DNA of 64,000 nt. It comes from Chamaecyparis obtusa. Taxonomy: Eukaryota; Streptophyta; Pinopsida; Cupressales; Cupressaceae. The DNA is taken from contig BSBK01006354.1 of NCBI GenBank assembly GCA_027943335.1, positions 46,001-110,000 of the forward strand, given 5' to 3'. The notes under the pieces were generated by a model. The model saw nothing but the letters and a program-made list of their open reading frames with translations, made no database searches and had not been told where the DNA came from. This document shows, in pieces, positions 35,481 to 47,928 of the stretch (position 1 is the first letter of the stretch; every line of letters begins with the position of its first letter). The position numbers and the translations under genes are program-made.

Positions 35481-36759
35481 TATTTTATGTTGTTGTAATG
35501 GGGTGGAAAAGTGATACTAACTTTGATGCAGTCTCATCAATTTTAGGAAAGAAGATAAAATCTTGTGATTAATTTCTACTTGATGTCATCAACTTACAAC
35601 TAACAAGTTTCTAACAATAGATATCAATATGGGTTTCCATTCCACTTTATTCTTCTTCTTCTCCTTTTCCCCTTAGCTTAGTGTGCCATGAAAGAAAAGG
35701 ATATGTGTACTAATGAAAGTACCTTCATAGGGTTAGCTTAACAATAAATGATCAAATAAACTAAATTACCACAATTAATGATCTATTTAATGCAAATAAA
35801 GATAATGAGCACTCTATGGATCTCTATTTAGATATGCTAATGATAAGCTCTCAGCAAGCCTCCATTAGTGACAGCTCTAAAATGAGAAAATGATAAAAGA
35901 TTAAACAAATTAAGCCTATTTCAATCAAACTGTGCTCAATTAAGCCTAAAAATGTCTTTTCTAGCATAAAATCTCAAGAGGTTTTATGCAATTCTTAGAT
36001 GTGTGGATCCATTCTCATGATTTTAGCCTTTCTTTTATAGATTTTTGCAAGCATAGGAGGTGGAGTTGAATTAATCATGGTTGAGTTTGAGTTAAGTCCA
36101 TGGTTTCATCTTTAGGGATAATTTAAATGGTTTGTCCTCAAAGCTTGGGACAAAGAGACAAAATGAGTGGTCAAGATGCTCTCACCTTATGAGTGATTGA
36201 GATTCAATTTTAGCTTGATCCATGTGAGCGCAATCCCTAATTCCTATTGGTTGAGGTATTTTCCTCCCATGTGGTGGTTAAGGGAAATTAGGAATTAATT
36301 AATTTAATTTAATTGATTTGTTTAGCCATGTGTTCCCCTTAAATTGGTTGATTTGATTTTTAATTGAACTATATAATTAATTAGATTAATTACATAATTA
36401 ATTGATTTATTTGATTTGATTGATTTAATTGGCTTTTGATTTTCAATTAATATTGGATTTTGGCTTAATTGCAATTAAGGCTTTGATTTTGCCTGAGTTG
36501 CTCACTTGGTTTGATCTTGACCTATTTTAGGTGATTACATGATATTACACCAATTATGAGGTTGAGAGTTGAAGAAATACCTTTGAAGCACATTTTTGTT
36601 GTACTTATTATATATGTATACTAATAATAAAAACAACAAAATTATGTTGATTTGTGCTTTGAATTTCATTTGATTTCTTAATTCAAATCCAATGTAATAT
36701 GGCTCTATAATAAGTATGATGATGGTCTAATAATACTAATAATTTAAATTACCTTTTTT
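35481..36759. other. AT-rich intergenic region
   Basis: No gene. 36280-36480 is dense in TTAATT/AATTGATTTG words that look like expanded simple sequence, perhaps the end of an unrecognised LTR. Confidence 0.5.
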
Positions 36760-36966
36760 TAATTGCTTCCCCACTCACCCCTTCCAATAAAAAGGTCTCA
36801 CATCCCCTGCAATCCTAGAAATACATTCCTTTATTTCTTTCTACCCCCATCCCCGAAACATTTAAGCATTTATTATTTCTCAACCATGTAGCAATTACAA
36901 TGAGATTTTTTATTTTTTGTTCCATACATTTTGTTCAAAAGATGATTAAGAGATGCTTACATGTGC

Positions 36967-38833
36967 TTTGAGGACTACAATTCTGATTAGGAGGAAAACA
37001 GGATTTGAAAGGTCCTGAACCTTTTACAAGAGAGCAAAAAGATTAAACAATAAGCTCCAAATCTAGCTACCAGCTGAGTCACAAAAAAAGGATAGTCAAA
37101 GGACCAAAAATAGAGAAGGACAACAAAAAAAAGGACAGTTGAACAAGGATAAAGGCCAGTTCCAAAGAAAAATCCAATCCCCCTAAGAGAAGTGCAAAAG
37201 ATCACTACCAAAGAATAACCATTGAAAAGAAATAGTCTAGAGATAAATCCAACAACAATATTATCCCTTAGTCCCTTTCTTATGGGACCAAAGAGTCATA
37301 TCAAAAGAAGGCAAGGATCTTTTGAAATATTTACCTTTAACTGTAATCCATCCTTCTTCCACTTTAGAGGCCTCATCCTGCCAACATAAGGAATCCAACA
37401 CCAAATTCCCAGCACCCAATAAGGTTCCAACACACTGCACAAGCTCAGCCAAACCAACAGCCAGAACACACCCAGAACCGGCACCCACCAAAGAGGAAGA
37501 CACAAAAGGACTAGCAAAAACAATAGCAACAAACATATTAACAAGAAGACAGGAACCTTCCATCAAATAACTTTCAGAGATAAATCTGATAGAGCTAGCA
37601 GAATTTGAAACCAACACATGGTTAGTAAAAACAAAGGGGGAACCCACTCTCATCATATCAACAACATTAGATAAGACCATGCCCACCACCGGAGGCACAA
37701 CAGTTGAAGGGACAAAAGAGGAATGAGTAGGGGATTCTGAAGCCACAATGTGGGAAAAGCTTCATGGAAGAACTCTTCGTAACCGTGTAGTGTTGGGAAG
37801 AGGATCCTTTCCTCCAAGACATAGAACACCTGGTTTTACCCAGAGCACATTTAGCCACAACATGACCTACATTAAAGAACCTTTTGCACCTTAAAGGAAT
37901 TCCTTCATAGTCTAAAAGCTGAATTCAACTACCCTTAGGATAAACCAGCTTGATCTCCATAGGCAAGCCTTTAGAAGCATTAATATCCACCAAAATAAGG
38001 GCATAGGTGGAGTGAAGAATGTATGTAGATTCAGCATCCACCATCAGGAAATCCCCCAAAGCCTCACCCACTTCCTCAAGAAGAAGATCCACCCAAAATT
38101 GAAGAGGGAGGTTTGGAAGCCTAACCCAAATAGGCATCTTATTGAAAGAATCAGAAGAGGGATTGAAGTCCTCATGCCAGGGCTTTACCATCAGCACAAA
38201 GCAACCATCCCAGCTAAAAAAATGACCACAAAGAATATGATTTATATCTTCTAAAAAATCAAATTTAGTTATGAAAAAACCTTTCGCCAAAGGGAAGATA
38301 TGGACCGTACCAGTTATGATGGGTTCCCAATATTTGGAAATCTAGGCATGAAGCTCTGGAAGGCTTGGCCAAAAGCCCCTAAATATGCAGATAGCCGCCT
38401 GGTTTAAAAAGACTGAAAAGGTGTGCTCAATATCCTCCACTATTTCCACATCCAAAGAGAGAGAGATGGAAGCAGCCACGAGAAAAGGAGCAGATTCCAC
38501 GGTAGAATTATTCGCAACCCCAATCGCTACCTTCAAGGGGACCTAGGGAGCCTTGGGCGGAAAAGGCCCTACAGAGAACTTGGAAGCAAGAACTGTAGAA
38601 GTCAGAGAGGGAGAACCATCTATGGCAGAAACCCTAGCCACCTCAGAAGACACCGTTGTCACCACATTCCCCAAAGGAGGAGAGATCGGGCGAACAGACC
38701 AGAGTAGTGGGACGCACAGGGAAGGTACGAATGAATCGGCACTCAAGGAAGACGCAGGTGTCGTCTACTTAGGCACAGAGTGAGTGGGAGATCACACAGA
38801 AGGCATTGCACAAGGGATTTGAGGACTACAATT
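36967..38833 (-). mobile_element. ORF1-only LINE copy C with perfect 16-bp target duplication
   Basis: TTTGAGGACTACAATT occurs at 36967-36982 and 38818-38833. The inserted body is 36983-38817 (1,835 bp). It starts 11 bp before an ORF1 ATG at 38806 and ends about 280 bp after the ORF1 stop, with the tail ACCTTT... CTCCTAATCAG. No ORF2 sequence lies within. Confidence 0.85.
37261..38806 (-). pseudogene. ORF1 of copy C, broken
   Basis: One frame from 38806 to about 37667, with stops after PSV, VPK, PKAP, ELHA and PKGS, then one frameshift into the block 37261-37746. DUF4283 is clear: KGFFITKFDFLEDINHILC, FSWDGCFVLM, PIWVRLPNLPLQFWV and ASKGLPMEIKL. The knuckle has lost its second Cys (CKRFFNVGHVVAKC). 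The C-terminus is WQDEASKVEEGWITVKGK, then PSFDMTLWSHKKGTKG. At LHA*ISKYW copy A has Trp, so TGG became TAG. Confidence 0.8.
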
Positions 38834-39110
38834 ACCCACTTAAATGTCATTGAATATTCAACCGTGTAACCAAAAGAAGGCCTCCCATCCTCTGTCATCC
38901 TGTAAATGCATCCCCTCGTTTCTTGATGCCCCCATCCCAGAAATAGTTGAACATACCATTTATTTTTTGATAACCATCTAACAATTACTTTGAGATTTTT
39001 TATTTTTCCTTGACATATATTTTGGTCAAATAATGATTAAGAGTTTTTGACATATGCTTTGAGAACTACTGTTACCTGCTTAAATGTCATTGAATATTCA
39101 ATCATATAAA

Positions 39111-42100
39111 TATGTAATTCATGTTTTTTTTTTTCTTATGATGTCCATATTATTGTTCTGTCTTCAATATTTTTCTTTTAATGTTTGGAATATTAGTCTG
39201 CACAAAAGGGGAATTCACAATTTGGATCCAAGTCAAGTTTACAAGCTTTTTTTAACAATTCATAAAATCATTTGTTAAACATTAGCATACTATACAAAAA
39301 GGTCAATTTTTTCCAACTAGTGAATTATTATTTTTTGGTTATGTGATCATCTTGAATGTCGCAGATATGATTGGTCAACAAATAAGGGCCTTTTCAATGG
39401 TTATTTCTATTGGAGTTGATGAGTAAACATCCCACAGCTCCCAAGAACATCTGCATGCAAACATTTGTCATAGAAAGAGAGAGAAGCAAGAAGCTAGAGA
39501 GGCTTGAACGCATTGATCCACGAGAGAGAAAAAATCATTGATGTGCAAAAATACAAGTTGAAATTCAATAATAATCTGTGTTACAAAGTTATCAAATTTA
39601 TGAAAACAAGAGGAGATCAATCATTATAAAGGACATCAAAACCCTAAAAAGGGTGAACAAACCTAGGTTGCATGATAATAATTAATAAAGCAATTAATTA
39701 TTATATGCCTAAAGTTTAGCTTAAGCAGAAAGAGATAACAAGTGACTTAGTAATTAAATCAATATGATTTAATTAATAATTAAACACTTTATTACTCTAA
39801 CAATTTCTTATGGGCAACAATTGGATATGGATTTTGTATGTCATATTCTTCTCTTTCTCTTTTAGTACATGTGATCCTCTTATTGCACTCAATGTCACTT
39901 CAAATGAGAAATACTCTAGGAATCAAAACTACACTTCGTGTTTATGAATTCTTATTGGGTATCTAAACTATGTTTTGATACAAGGAAGAAAAGTAAATAT
40001 CCTAAAGACTTCTAACTAGGATAATTATAGGAAATACTTCTAGATATTGGAAACCTTGACAAGAGATTTATATCTAGATAATATAAGTGTATACATTCAC
40101 CTTTCTCTAATGATCCTAATATTTTGGTTAAGAAAGCTATTAATAACATCAATTTGTATGAATTCATGAAACTTAGTATCATCGAGGAAGCCAAAACAAA
40201 TAATGTTTACGACCTCCAACACTCTCAAAACTTCTTTGCAATATTTTCCATACTTTTTGGGACATAGGGATGTGGGGACAAGTGATGCATTTTCAAGGAT
40301 AGCAAAAAATAGTTGGATTTAAGGGATAGAGGGAAAATGGTTGCTAGTTATATATTAAACTAATAGATAAAAATTATATTATAAATCAAAAAATTACAGA
40401 AAAAAATAGGAATAAGATGAAATTAATTAGCATTTAAAGCATCCATCACAATATTGAGCATCTCATGCAAGCTCCTGCTTCTAACTCAACTCTTATGCAT
40501 GTCTTTTACCCATGTTTTTTACTTAACCAATTCCAAATTTTTCGTTTATTAATTGTTAGGTTACTTTAAGACATTAGTTAACTGAGCATGAATTGGTTAA
40601 ATTTTCCAGTATCATCAATGATTCATCATCTTTGAACTCTAATGTGTGTCATCTCATTCGCATAGTGTCTTTAGGACCTGTCAACCTTGTCATTAAGGTG
40701 CAAATAATTCTATCAACCGTGATGCCAAAGCCAAATGTGAATGTCAAGTCAAGGGAGTCTTGTGAAGTACTCTAATCAACCTTAGAGAAAATCAAGATGC
40801 ATTTTCATGAAACACGAAAGTAATTAAATATGAAAAAAAATATGAAGTTTTATCAAAACCCAATCTAGAGTTATGTCCTTACCAATACCCTATGGAATGT
40901 GACCACTTTTCATGTCCATCTGCTTCACCGTTCGCTAGACTCAAAAACTTTTTATCAACCTATTTTCAAAAATCATAAAAAATTTCCATTGGAATATGGT
41001 CATGAACAAACTTTTCTAGGTTGTGGTTGCCTTACCCTTCTTGATGTCTGAATGTGAAATACCTTGATAGTCAAAATTTATGTTGGTTTTCATGTATCAA
41101 GTATCAATTTTTTTCTCAAAATTGCCTCACTTCCCTTTTGTGATGGATGCTCACTATTACCTTCATATCTCTTTTTACCAGACATACATGCCTTCATAAC
41201 AGCATTGTCCATGTTTTTCTTTTTGTAGTTTTAGAATATGTTATGTTTGACGATAAAAGTCTTGAGACCATGAGTCCTTATTTCCTAATTATAGCAGCAG
41301 TGTTCTTGGTTGAACTTATTTTATTCTTCTTATTATGTACCTTGACATGAATGGCATTGTTCCTATTCTTTGATTGCAACAAAGGCCTTTGACCAATTCA
41401 TTTTGCTAATTCCTGAAAATATCATAAATGTTTTCACTATGTTGACCTTAAGGATGAAATATTTTCTTTGTATATCTCATTGGTCTCTTGCCACTTGTTA
41501 AGACAATTAGAATTTCTAGTCATAACATTGTCCTAATACATGAGCATCTCCCTTATTTGATTTGATTTGATGAGTTTGAATGGTTGTCCCTTTATAACAA
41601 AAATTACTTTATATTTGTTAGCATCCTTTCAACATCTCTAATAATGATTCCCTCATGATATTCCACAACCAATGACGTGATTTCATGCTTTATGAATATC
41701 TTCTTGCATTTTGATTGGCATCATATTGAAACAATCCATGTTTGACCTTTCATCATGAATGTGCTTCCATCAATACCCACACATGCAACAAACTTGTTAG
41801 TAAAAAACATGATGTTTCATATTGATGTTCTCATTTTCTTTTCCTTTTTGATGTAACTGAAATTATGCACTGCATAGTAATCACTTTTAGAGACAGGAAT
41901 TGGAGTTTGGACCCCTCATTGCTCGGTCACCTTGACTGACACCATTTCTTATCAACCTTGCAGGTACCAGTTTGTGAGGAGCACTTTTGCAATTAGTTGG
42001 TTCAAGATGTAACGGCATTCCATCATTAGCAAAGCCAATGACAAATCTTTAACCCTTCTCTTAAGCTTGACTTATGTCCTTGTATTCTTTCCTTTGCATC

Positions 42101-44110
42101 ATTTTTTAGAGCTATCCCACAGCTTGTGTGGTATCATTTATGTACTTTATCTTCTTTTGTAAATGAATCAAGAGAAATTTATGTTGCAAAAGTATTTGTA
42201 AAACTCTTTATGTAAGCATTTTTGCATATCAATGAAATGAAATGTTATTTCTTTCATGAATGTTTTAAGTGTTTTTTATTTCACCATTTTTACTTTTAGT
42301 TCAAAGAAAATAACCTAAAACTTAAAATTGTAAAAATGGATCAAATGTACCTTTCACCTAGTTAACAGCTACCCAACTCTGCCAATTTGAGTTGGATGCA
42401 AAATTTGATAACACAACACTAAAATGGTCCTTAAGGGTCTATAATCAATGGAAGACTCCAAAATTTGAAAGAAATCAGACTTTGATTTGTTTATTGTGAG
42501 AACAATCCTAAAAGTCATCATTTCTCATCATTATTAGATAACCACATACAGTAAGTAACAATTCATTTGTGACAACAATCATGGTTCTTTAAAATAAACA
42601 TAGCCACAAGGATCCAATCAGCAAACTCACCTACACCAATAATAAAATTTGTTCAAATGTATGTAATAGCATACATTTGAATGAATAATTTTTTTTTAAA
42701 AATTGCAGGGTTTTGTTGGAGTTTTGACGAATATAAACCGGTGAACCACAAAAACTTTTGACGAAGTTGTTTTACATGCAACAATATTTTTGTCGTAATG
42801 ACATACTCCACATCATCAAAATTGTGATGAAGTTTTCGTTGATTTTTGACAAAAACCAGTTCCATTTTTTGTGGCATTGTCTAATGATGCTTGGTCGAGG
42901 TTTCAACGAATTTAGGTTTGTCTCTTTTTTGACAAAATTTGTATGGGTGTTTCATTGGTAATCCGACAGAAGTTTGTTGATATTTCAACAAACATTTGTT
43001 AGAAATTGGTGCCAAATATAGTAGTGGATTAACTTCACAATGTCATCACCACCCACAAATATATAAATATTTACTGTGTACTATTCCATTTGACCCACAT
43101 ACTCTTGCACAACTCCATAATTCATTTGACCTTTGATATATACCATCATCTTCAATGCAAACATCAACTAGGTTGACCAAAAAAAAATACAATCATAAGT
43201 CCTATCAAATTAGCCACCCAAACATAATTGTTGTTAAGGCAATCTAATTTAGGACATAGAAAGGACCTAAAATTATTTAAACACATATTCCACTACTTTA
43301 AAAATATTTCACACACTAACACATATTTCAAGGTTGGAAACAAAACACATCTAGATAATCAATGTGAATCTCAATATGTCAAGGTAGGACCCAAAATCAA
43401 TGCAACACAATCCTTCAATCCAAGCAAAGATATCCAAGGATTCGTCAGAAGGCAAAAAAAACAACTTATGTTGGTCGAGCCATAAAAATTACCTTTAAAA
43501 ACACAATGCATCAACAATCGGATCACCTAGAAATATGTAGAGCATACCAAGAGTTTCCTTGAACTTCCAACAACTTATCAAATCCTTCTTTCATCTTCTT
43601 GCTTCCGTATCAAACTGACATGCCATAATTGGTAGAATCATTTCATTTTAAAGAGTCAAACAAACATAAATCATTACCATCACTAGTTGCAAACAACACC
43701 AACTTATAAAAAATAAATTGAATCATAGTACAAACATTATAAACATGCCCTTCAAACTACAACACTTGAAATATCGATGCAGAGAAATGTGGAGCATTTT
43801 CCATACAAATTTTGACAGACTACCAAACTATCAGCCAACTGCAAATCCCAACCATATTAGCTACAACACCAAGGATGTGAAAATATAGTATTATTATAAT
43901 GTACACATATCATATACAATGTGCTCAAAGCTGCAAGAATAAACTCTCTAGCATGGAGGACTACACGGCATTCATTTTGACTGTTTGCAAAAAACTCTTC
44001 TACAAATTCTCTCTCAATCAAATCTCCAAAGACCAAAGAGTTTTGGAATCAACATATTGTCATATTACTCAAAGAATCTCCACTATTACATGTAGAACCA
44101 AGAGAGAGGA
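39111..44110. other. Long interval without an assignable gene
   Basis: I read both strands and found no clear domain. 41380-42060 on the minus strand has a vaguely protein-like texture, possibly a very old transposase, but every frame carries many stops. 42700-43020 is rich in GACGAA/TTTTGAC/CAACGAA words resembling the subterminal arrays of DNA transposons; no terminal inverted repeats were confirmed. 39480-39800 has LTR-like text (GCCTAAAGTTTAGCTTAA), similar to 20440-20460. Confidence 0.4.
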
Positions 44111-44313
44111 AAGCAATGTTCTTTCCTTCCATATCATGCAAAGTTCTCTCACATATCATGTAATGTTCTTTTGTTCTATACCAAGAAATGTTCTCTCCTT
44201 CAATATCAGCAATGTTCTCTCCTATATCACCAATGTTCTCTCCTTACATATCAACATCTCTCCTTCTATATCACTAATGCTCTCTCCTTCCATATCAACA
44301 ATATTTTCAACAA
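44111..44313. repeat. 22-26-bp minisatellite with AATGTTCTCTCC core
   Basis: About eight units of AATGTTCTCTCCTTCCATAT plus CA spacers, with variants (GCTCTCTCC, GTTCTTTTG). It lies directly beside the insertion point of LINE copy E. Confidence 0.8.
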
Positions 44314-44342
44314 ATCATTAATCCTTGTACGAACATTTTGAC

Positions 44343-44875
44343 AACATTGTCTAGTTTTTATGGTGATTGTGTTGTGACTGTTGAGAGACATGCTATTGTT
44401 GGCCATGTCTCTCTATGTTGTTGGACCTATCTTTGGTTCTTTTGTGGGTGGTGGTGGTCTTCCCTCTCGGGGTTTTGGGGATCCAGTGTCAGATTCTATG
44501 GCTTGGTGGGATGTGGTTGCTAAGGTGGAGGAGGGTTGGATTGCAGTGAAGGATAATAAATCTAAGATGTCTACACCCTCCTTTGATATGACCCTTCACT
44601 CCCGCAAGGGTGTGACTAAAGGTAAATCTTAATTTGTGGGTGTTGGGGTTGGGTTTTCCTCTGGTCCTTTGATCCTTTTCTTTGTTCTTGGCTGCAAGTT
44701 TGTCTTTCATGCAGCGCTTGTTTTAGGTTGTGGGAGCCCAATTGTAAAAACCCTGCATTGGTCTTGCACCATTCCTTGTTGTGGGCTTTCATGTATTATC
44801 TTTTATGACCATTTTGTAAAGGGTTTCAGGTCCCTTCAAAACCTATTTTTTCCTTAATCAAAAACATTGTCTAGT
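44343..44875 (+). mobile_element. ORF1-only LINE copy E, 5'-truncated, 13-bp target duplication
   Basis: AACATTGTCTAGT occurs at 44343-44355 and 44863-44875; the body is 44356-44862 (507 bp). It is the only copy on the plus strand. It holds just the ORF1 C-terminus and the family 3' UTR ending GGGTTTCAGGTCCCTTC... CCTTAATCAAA. A short 5' truncation product of this kind is the classic outcome of target-primed reverse transcription. Confidence 0.85.
44381..44632 (+). pseudogene. ORF1 C-terminal remnant of copy E
   Basis: Ends SMAWWDVVAKVEEGWIAVKD, then TPSFDMTLHSRKGVTKGKS and stop. It is the same C-terminal motif as the other copies. There is no start of its own; the N-terminus was lost at the truncation. 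Confidence 0.8.
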
Positions 44876-46023
44876 AGTAGACAATAATAGGAATATTGAA
44901 CATATCATCAACACTCTCTCTATCATATATTCTCAATCATCTTCACCATCAATTACCTCAACACATATTGTCAGATATTAGGTTGACATCAATATACACG
45001 ATGCCAACAAGGAGTACTCAAGTAAGTTCAACCTCCTATAATCTTGTAGCATATGTGCTATATGCCTCAACCTTCAATAAATGAAAACGGTGCATGTATG
45101 ACTTGCTTATGGATTTTATGAGATACTATTCATATAAAGATTGTGTGGGACAATACAATCCACTTAAATTGTAGGTGAGAAGATTTTTGGAACCGACATA
45201 GAAGTTTTAAAAAAATTGAAATCATTGAGCCATGTTCACTACCTCCAAACCAAGGAAAATCAAACCATTTCATATCACCATTGTAGGCATCCATAGAATA
45301 ACCTCCTAAAATTAAGTTATTTAGTGCTTGTTTCTCAAGATCTTGTTGTTCAAGATAATGATGTTACTTTTCTTATGTGTTGGGTGAGTCTACTTGAATG
45401 TTGATGAATTCTCACCCATCTTCTTCACATATTCAATGGATTTGCATGTCATTCTAGAGTGGAGGGTATAGAAAATGAAAATGAGGTCATGTATCATAAG
45501 ATTGATGATGATAAGACACCAAATACGAATATATCCATTGAATCATTATGAGATAGCATAAGTCAATGTTGAACTTATCACCATAGTTGCAGAGGAGCAA
45601 TGTATAACCTTGTACAAGATAATTAGAGAATGAATGCCTTGAAACCCTACAAATATTTTGATAAAAATTACCCTTAAACTTAAAAAATACAATCACAAAA
45701 GATGCAAAAACCTATTATTTTTACCAACAACGGTGATTGGTAGAGGGTGAGATTGGCCCCCCACTAAAAAAAATTAGGTTTAAATAGCTTTTTTGTACAA
45801 TTTAGATTTGTGTGGCACTTTACAGATTTTGAATCACGCAATAGACTAGAGAGGCGTAAAAAGTGTAAAAGATGAAGTTATCAATTTTGATAAAATGAAT
45901 TTTAGGTATTTCTTTGCTTCTCGGGATTTTTTAGCATGATGGTGATGTCATTTTGGCTCGATGAGACTCTAATGATAGAGCTATGTGCTAGAGTTGTGTT
46001 AATAAGAAGGAACGTGCATTCAT
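44876..46023. other. Intergenic, no gene recognised
   Basis: AT-rich sequence with scattered short open frames and no domain. Confidence 0.5.
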
Positions 46024-46038
46024 GGCTCTAATACCATG
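46024..46038 (-). promoter_or_regulatory. Copia-type primer-binding site next to an LTR-like end
   Basis: TGGTATTAGAGCC on the minus strand directly follows CTCCATCA, so 46037 is probably the inner end of a minus-sense LTR that extends to higher coordinates. No coding region follows below, so the element may be a non-autonomous or deleted derivative. Confidence 0.5.
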
Positions 46039-46708
46039 ATGGAGAATACCAAGATCTGAAAGCACAATATAACCTTCCATTTAGTGAAGCTAGATTAGCA
46101 CAATAGGATATCTATCATATACAAATAAGAGTGTGTAAATGTAAATAGAGACCTTGCATATATAGGCAAAGAAGAGAAGGTGAGAAGGTAGGAGTGAATC
46201 TCTAACAACCTCTTCAAAGGTGCAACACTTGTGAGCTCACATGATAAGAGTGTAAGTGGCAAGTATGCATGCAATAGGTGTCTCAGATGATGAGAACACA
46301 TATCTCAACCATATTAAGTGAGATAAAGTAATGAAAGGACCTAAGTAAATTTAAGCTAAGTGTGAAGACCTATCAATCTTAGAAAAGTGATATCCTAACT
46401 AGATATATAAAAATGTTATATATATTAACACAATTAAGAAGTAATCCCTTAAAATATTTCCTAATTTCTAAAAACATGCATATGAAATTGAGTTTCCAAA
46501 TGACCTGGATATTTTTTCAATGTTCAAAGTTTTTCTATATGTATTATTACCATGTGCCAATCATGTTGTTTCAACACAATTACAATAAGAGCCAAATTGG
46601 AGCAAATAAATCCCTAAGAAGTAATGAGAGAAAATTCATAGACTTTAGTTTTGCTTATATACCAAAAAATTTCAATAAAATGAGTGACTGGAAGGATAAT
46701 GGGTTAAA

Positions 46709-46803
46709 AGAAGACTTGTGAATTTTAAAAAGTGGGCCAAAAGAAGACATGTGAATTTCAAAAAGTGGGCCAAAGAAGACATGTGAATTTCAAAAAGTAA
46801 GCC
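46709..46803. repeat. Three-copy 31-bp tandem repeat
   Basis: AAGAAGAC.TGTGAATTT.A followed by AAAGTGGGCC recurs at about 46709, 46740 and 46771 with few differences. Confidence 0.85.
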
Positions 46804-47928
46804 GACTTGAGCAACTAAATTAGTCTTTCAAGTACTCATAGTTTTGAGTCATATGTTCAAAGTATTTTACTTGGGATATCTAATACAAGAGCATCCTAGA
46901 GGTCATCCAATCTTGTATCACCAAGAAAACTATTTTGTTGGTTTTGGTTTGTGTGTAGGAACTCTTTTATGCACATTGTATGTTTTAATGTCATTATGTT
47001 GTCTTATACTTTGAGCAATTGGTAGGACCTATACATTATTTTTGTTTTGCATAATTGGTTTGCATCTTATGATTTTTTTATCAATCCACATCTTGTATAG
47101 TTAGTCTATGTAGTATGGTGGGATGTTAGCTTACCAATATTTACACCTTTATATGTTATCATGAAAGTCTCTATGTAACCTTTTTTTATCATTTCTATAT
47201 TATTTTGCAAATTGGTTAACTCATTTACATTGTAGTACAAATCCCCATGCGAACTTTTATTTATTACATAATTCTTTATCATACTATATTGATCTGTGTG
47301 TGCGCGCAAGCGTGCACAAACACAAGCTTCCACACCAAGTTCACTAATGTTGTGTAATTTAGAGTTTAATTTTGAAATGATGGCATATCCTATTGTTACT
47401 AGTTGTCTATGTTTTCAATCTATTTCTATAATTGATCCATTATCTACAATAATTTAGATAACAATTTGTGTAGAAAAATTCTAGTTAACTATCAAATCTT
47501 GGCACTTGGGAAATTTATCTAAGTTTCATATTTCATGTGAAATCCAATTGTTTCTATTATTCACTTTGAAAAGAGAATTGGTTTTCCATGTGCACAACCC
47601 TAGCTAATTATAGGGTTGGTTATAATGGGTTTGAATTTCAAGTGTTGCATTTTTACATGGTTCTTAATTCTAGTGGACTTTCGCCCAACTCAAGAATTTG
47701 CATGGTTTCATATAAATAGCTCTAGGCCTAACTAGTTTCTAGGAAGACTTGGTCGTAGATGGATGTTGGCTTGGATATAAATTGATTTCCTACTCAAGGA
47801 CTAAGGGAAAAGGTTAGAAAACACTAGCTCACTATAATGTCTACTCATGGATGGCTATTGGGAGCTTCCTTCTCATAGTGGAATCCTAGTATGTATGCCC
47901 TAATCCTACCCTATTATAGAAAGGAGTT
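46804..47928. other. Intergenic, no gene recognised
   Basis: No domain seen. Contains a TGTGTGTGCGCGCAAGCGTGC patch near 47294. Confidence 0.5.

Larger units (their letters stand above)
36760..39110. repeat. Host 235-bp tandem repeat split by LINE copy C
   Basis: Unit 1 (36760-36982 plus 38834-38865) and unit 2 (38866-39110) share CTCACATCC/CTCCCATCC, GAGATTTTTTATTTTT, ATGATTAAGAG, GCTTTGAG.ACTAC and CTTAAATGTCATTGAATATT. Removing 36983-38817 with one target copy restores two adjacent units, which supports the insertion borders of copy C independently. Confidence 0.8.

Noticed and set aside
34773..35560. Target-site duplication for LINE copy B
   Set aside because: Only an imperfect GAA..CCTA...TTTT resemblance between the two sides; not good enough to claim.
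41380..42060. Possible DNA-transposon transposase on the minus strand
   Set aside because: Protein-like texture but stops in every frame and no motif I can name; no terminal inverted repeats found.
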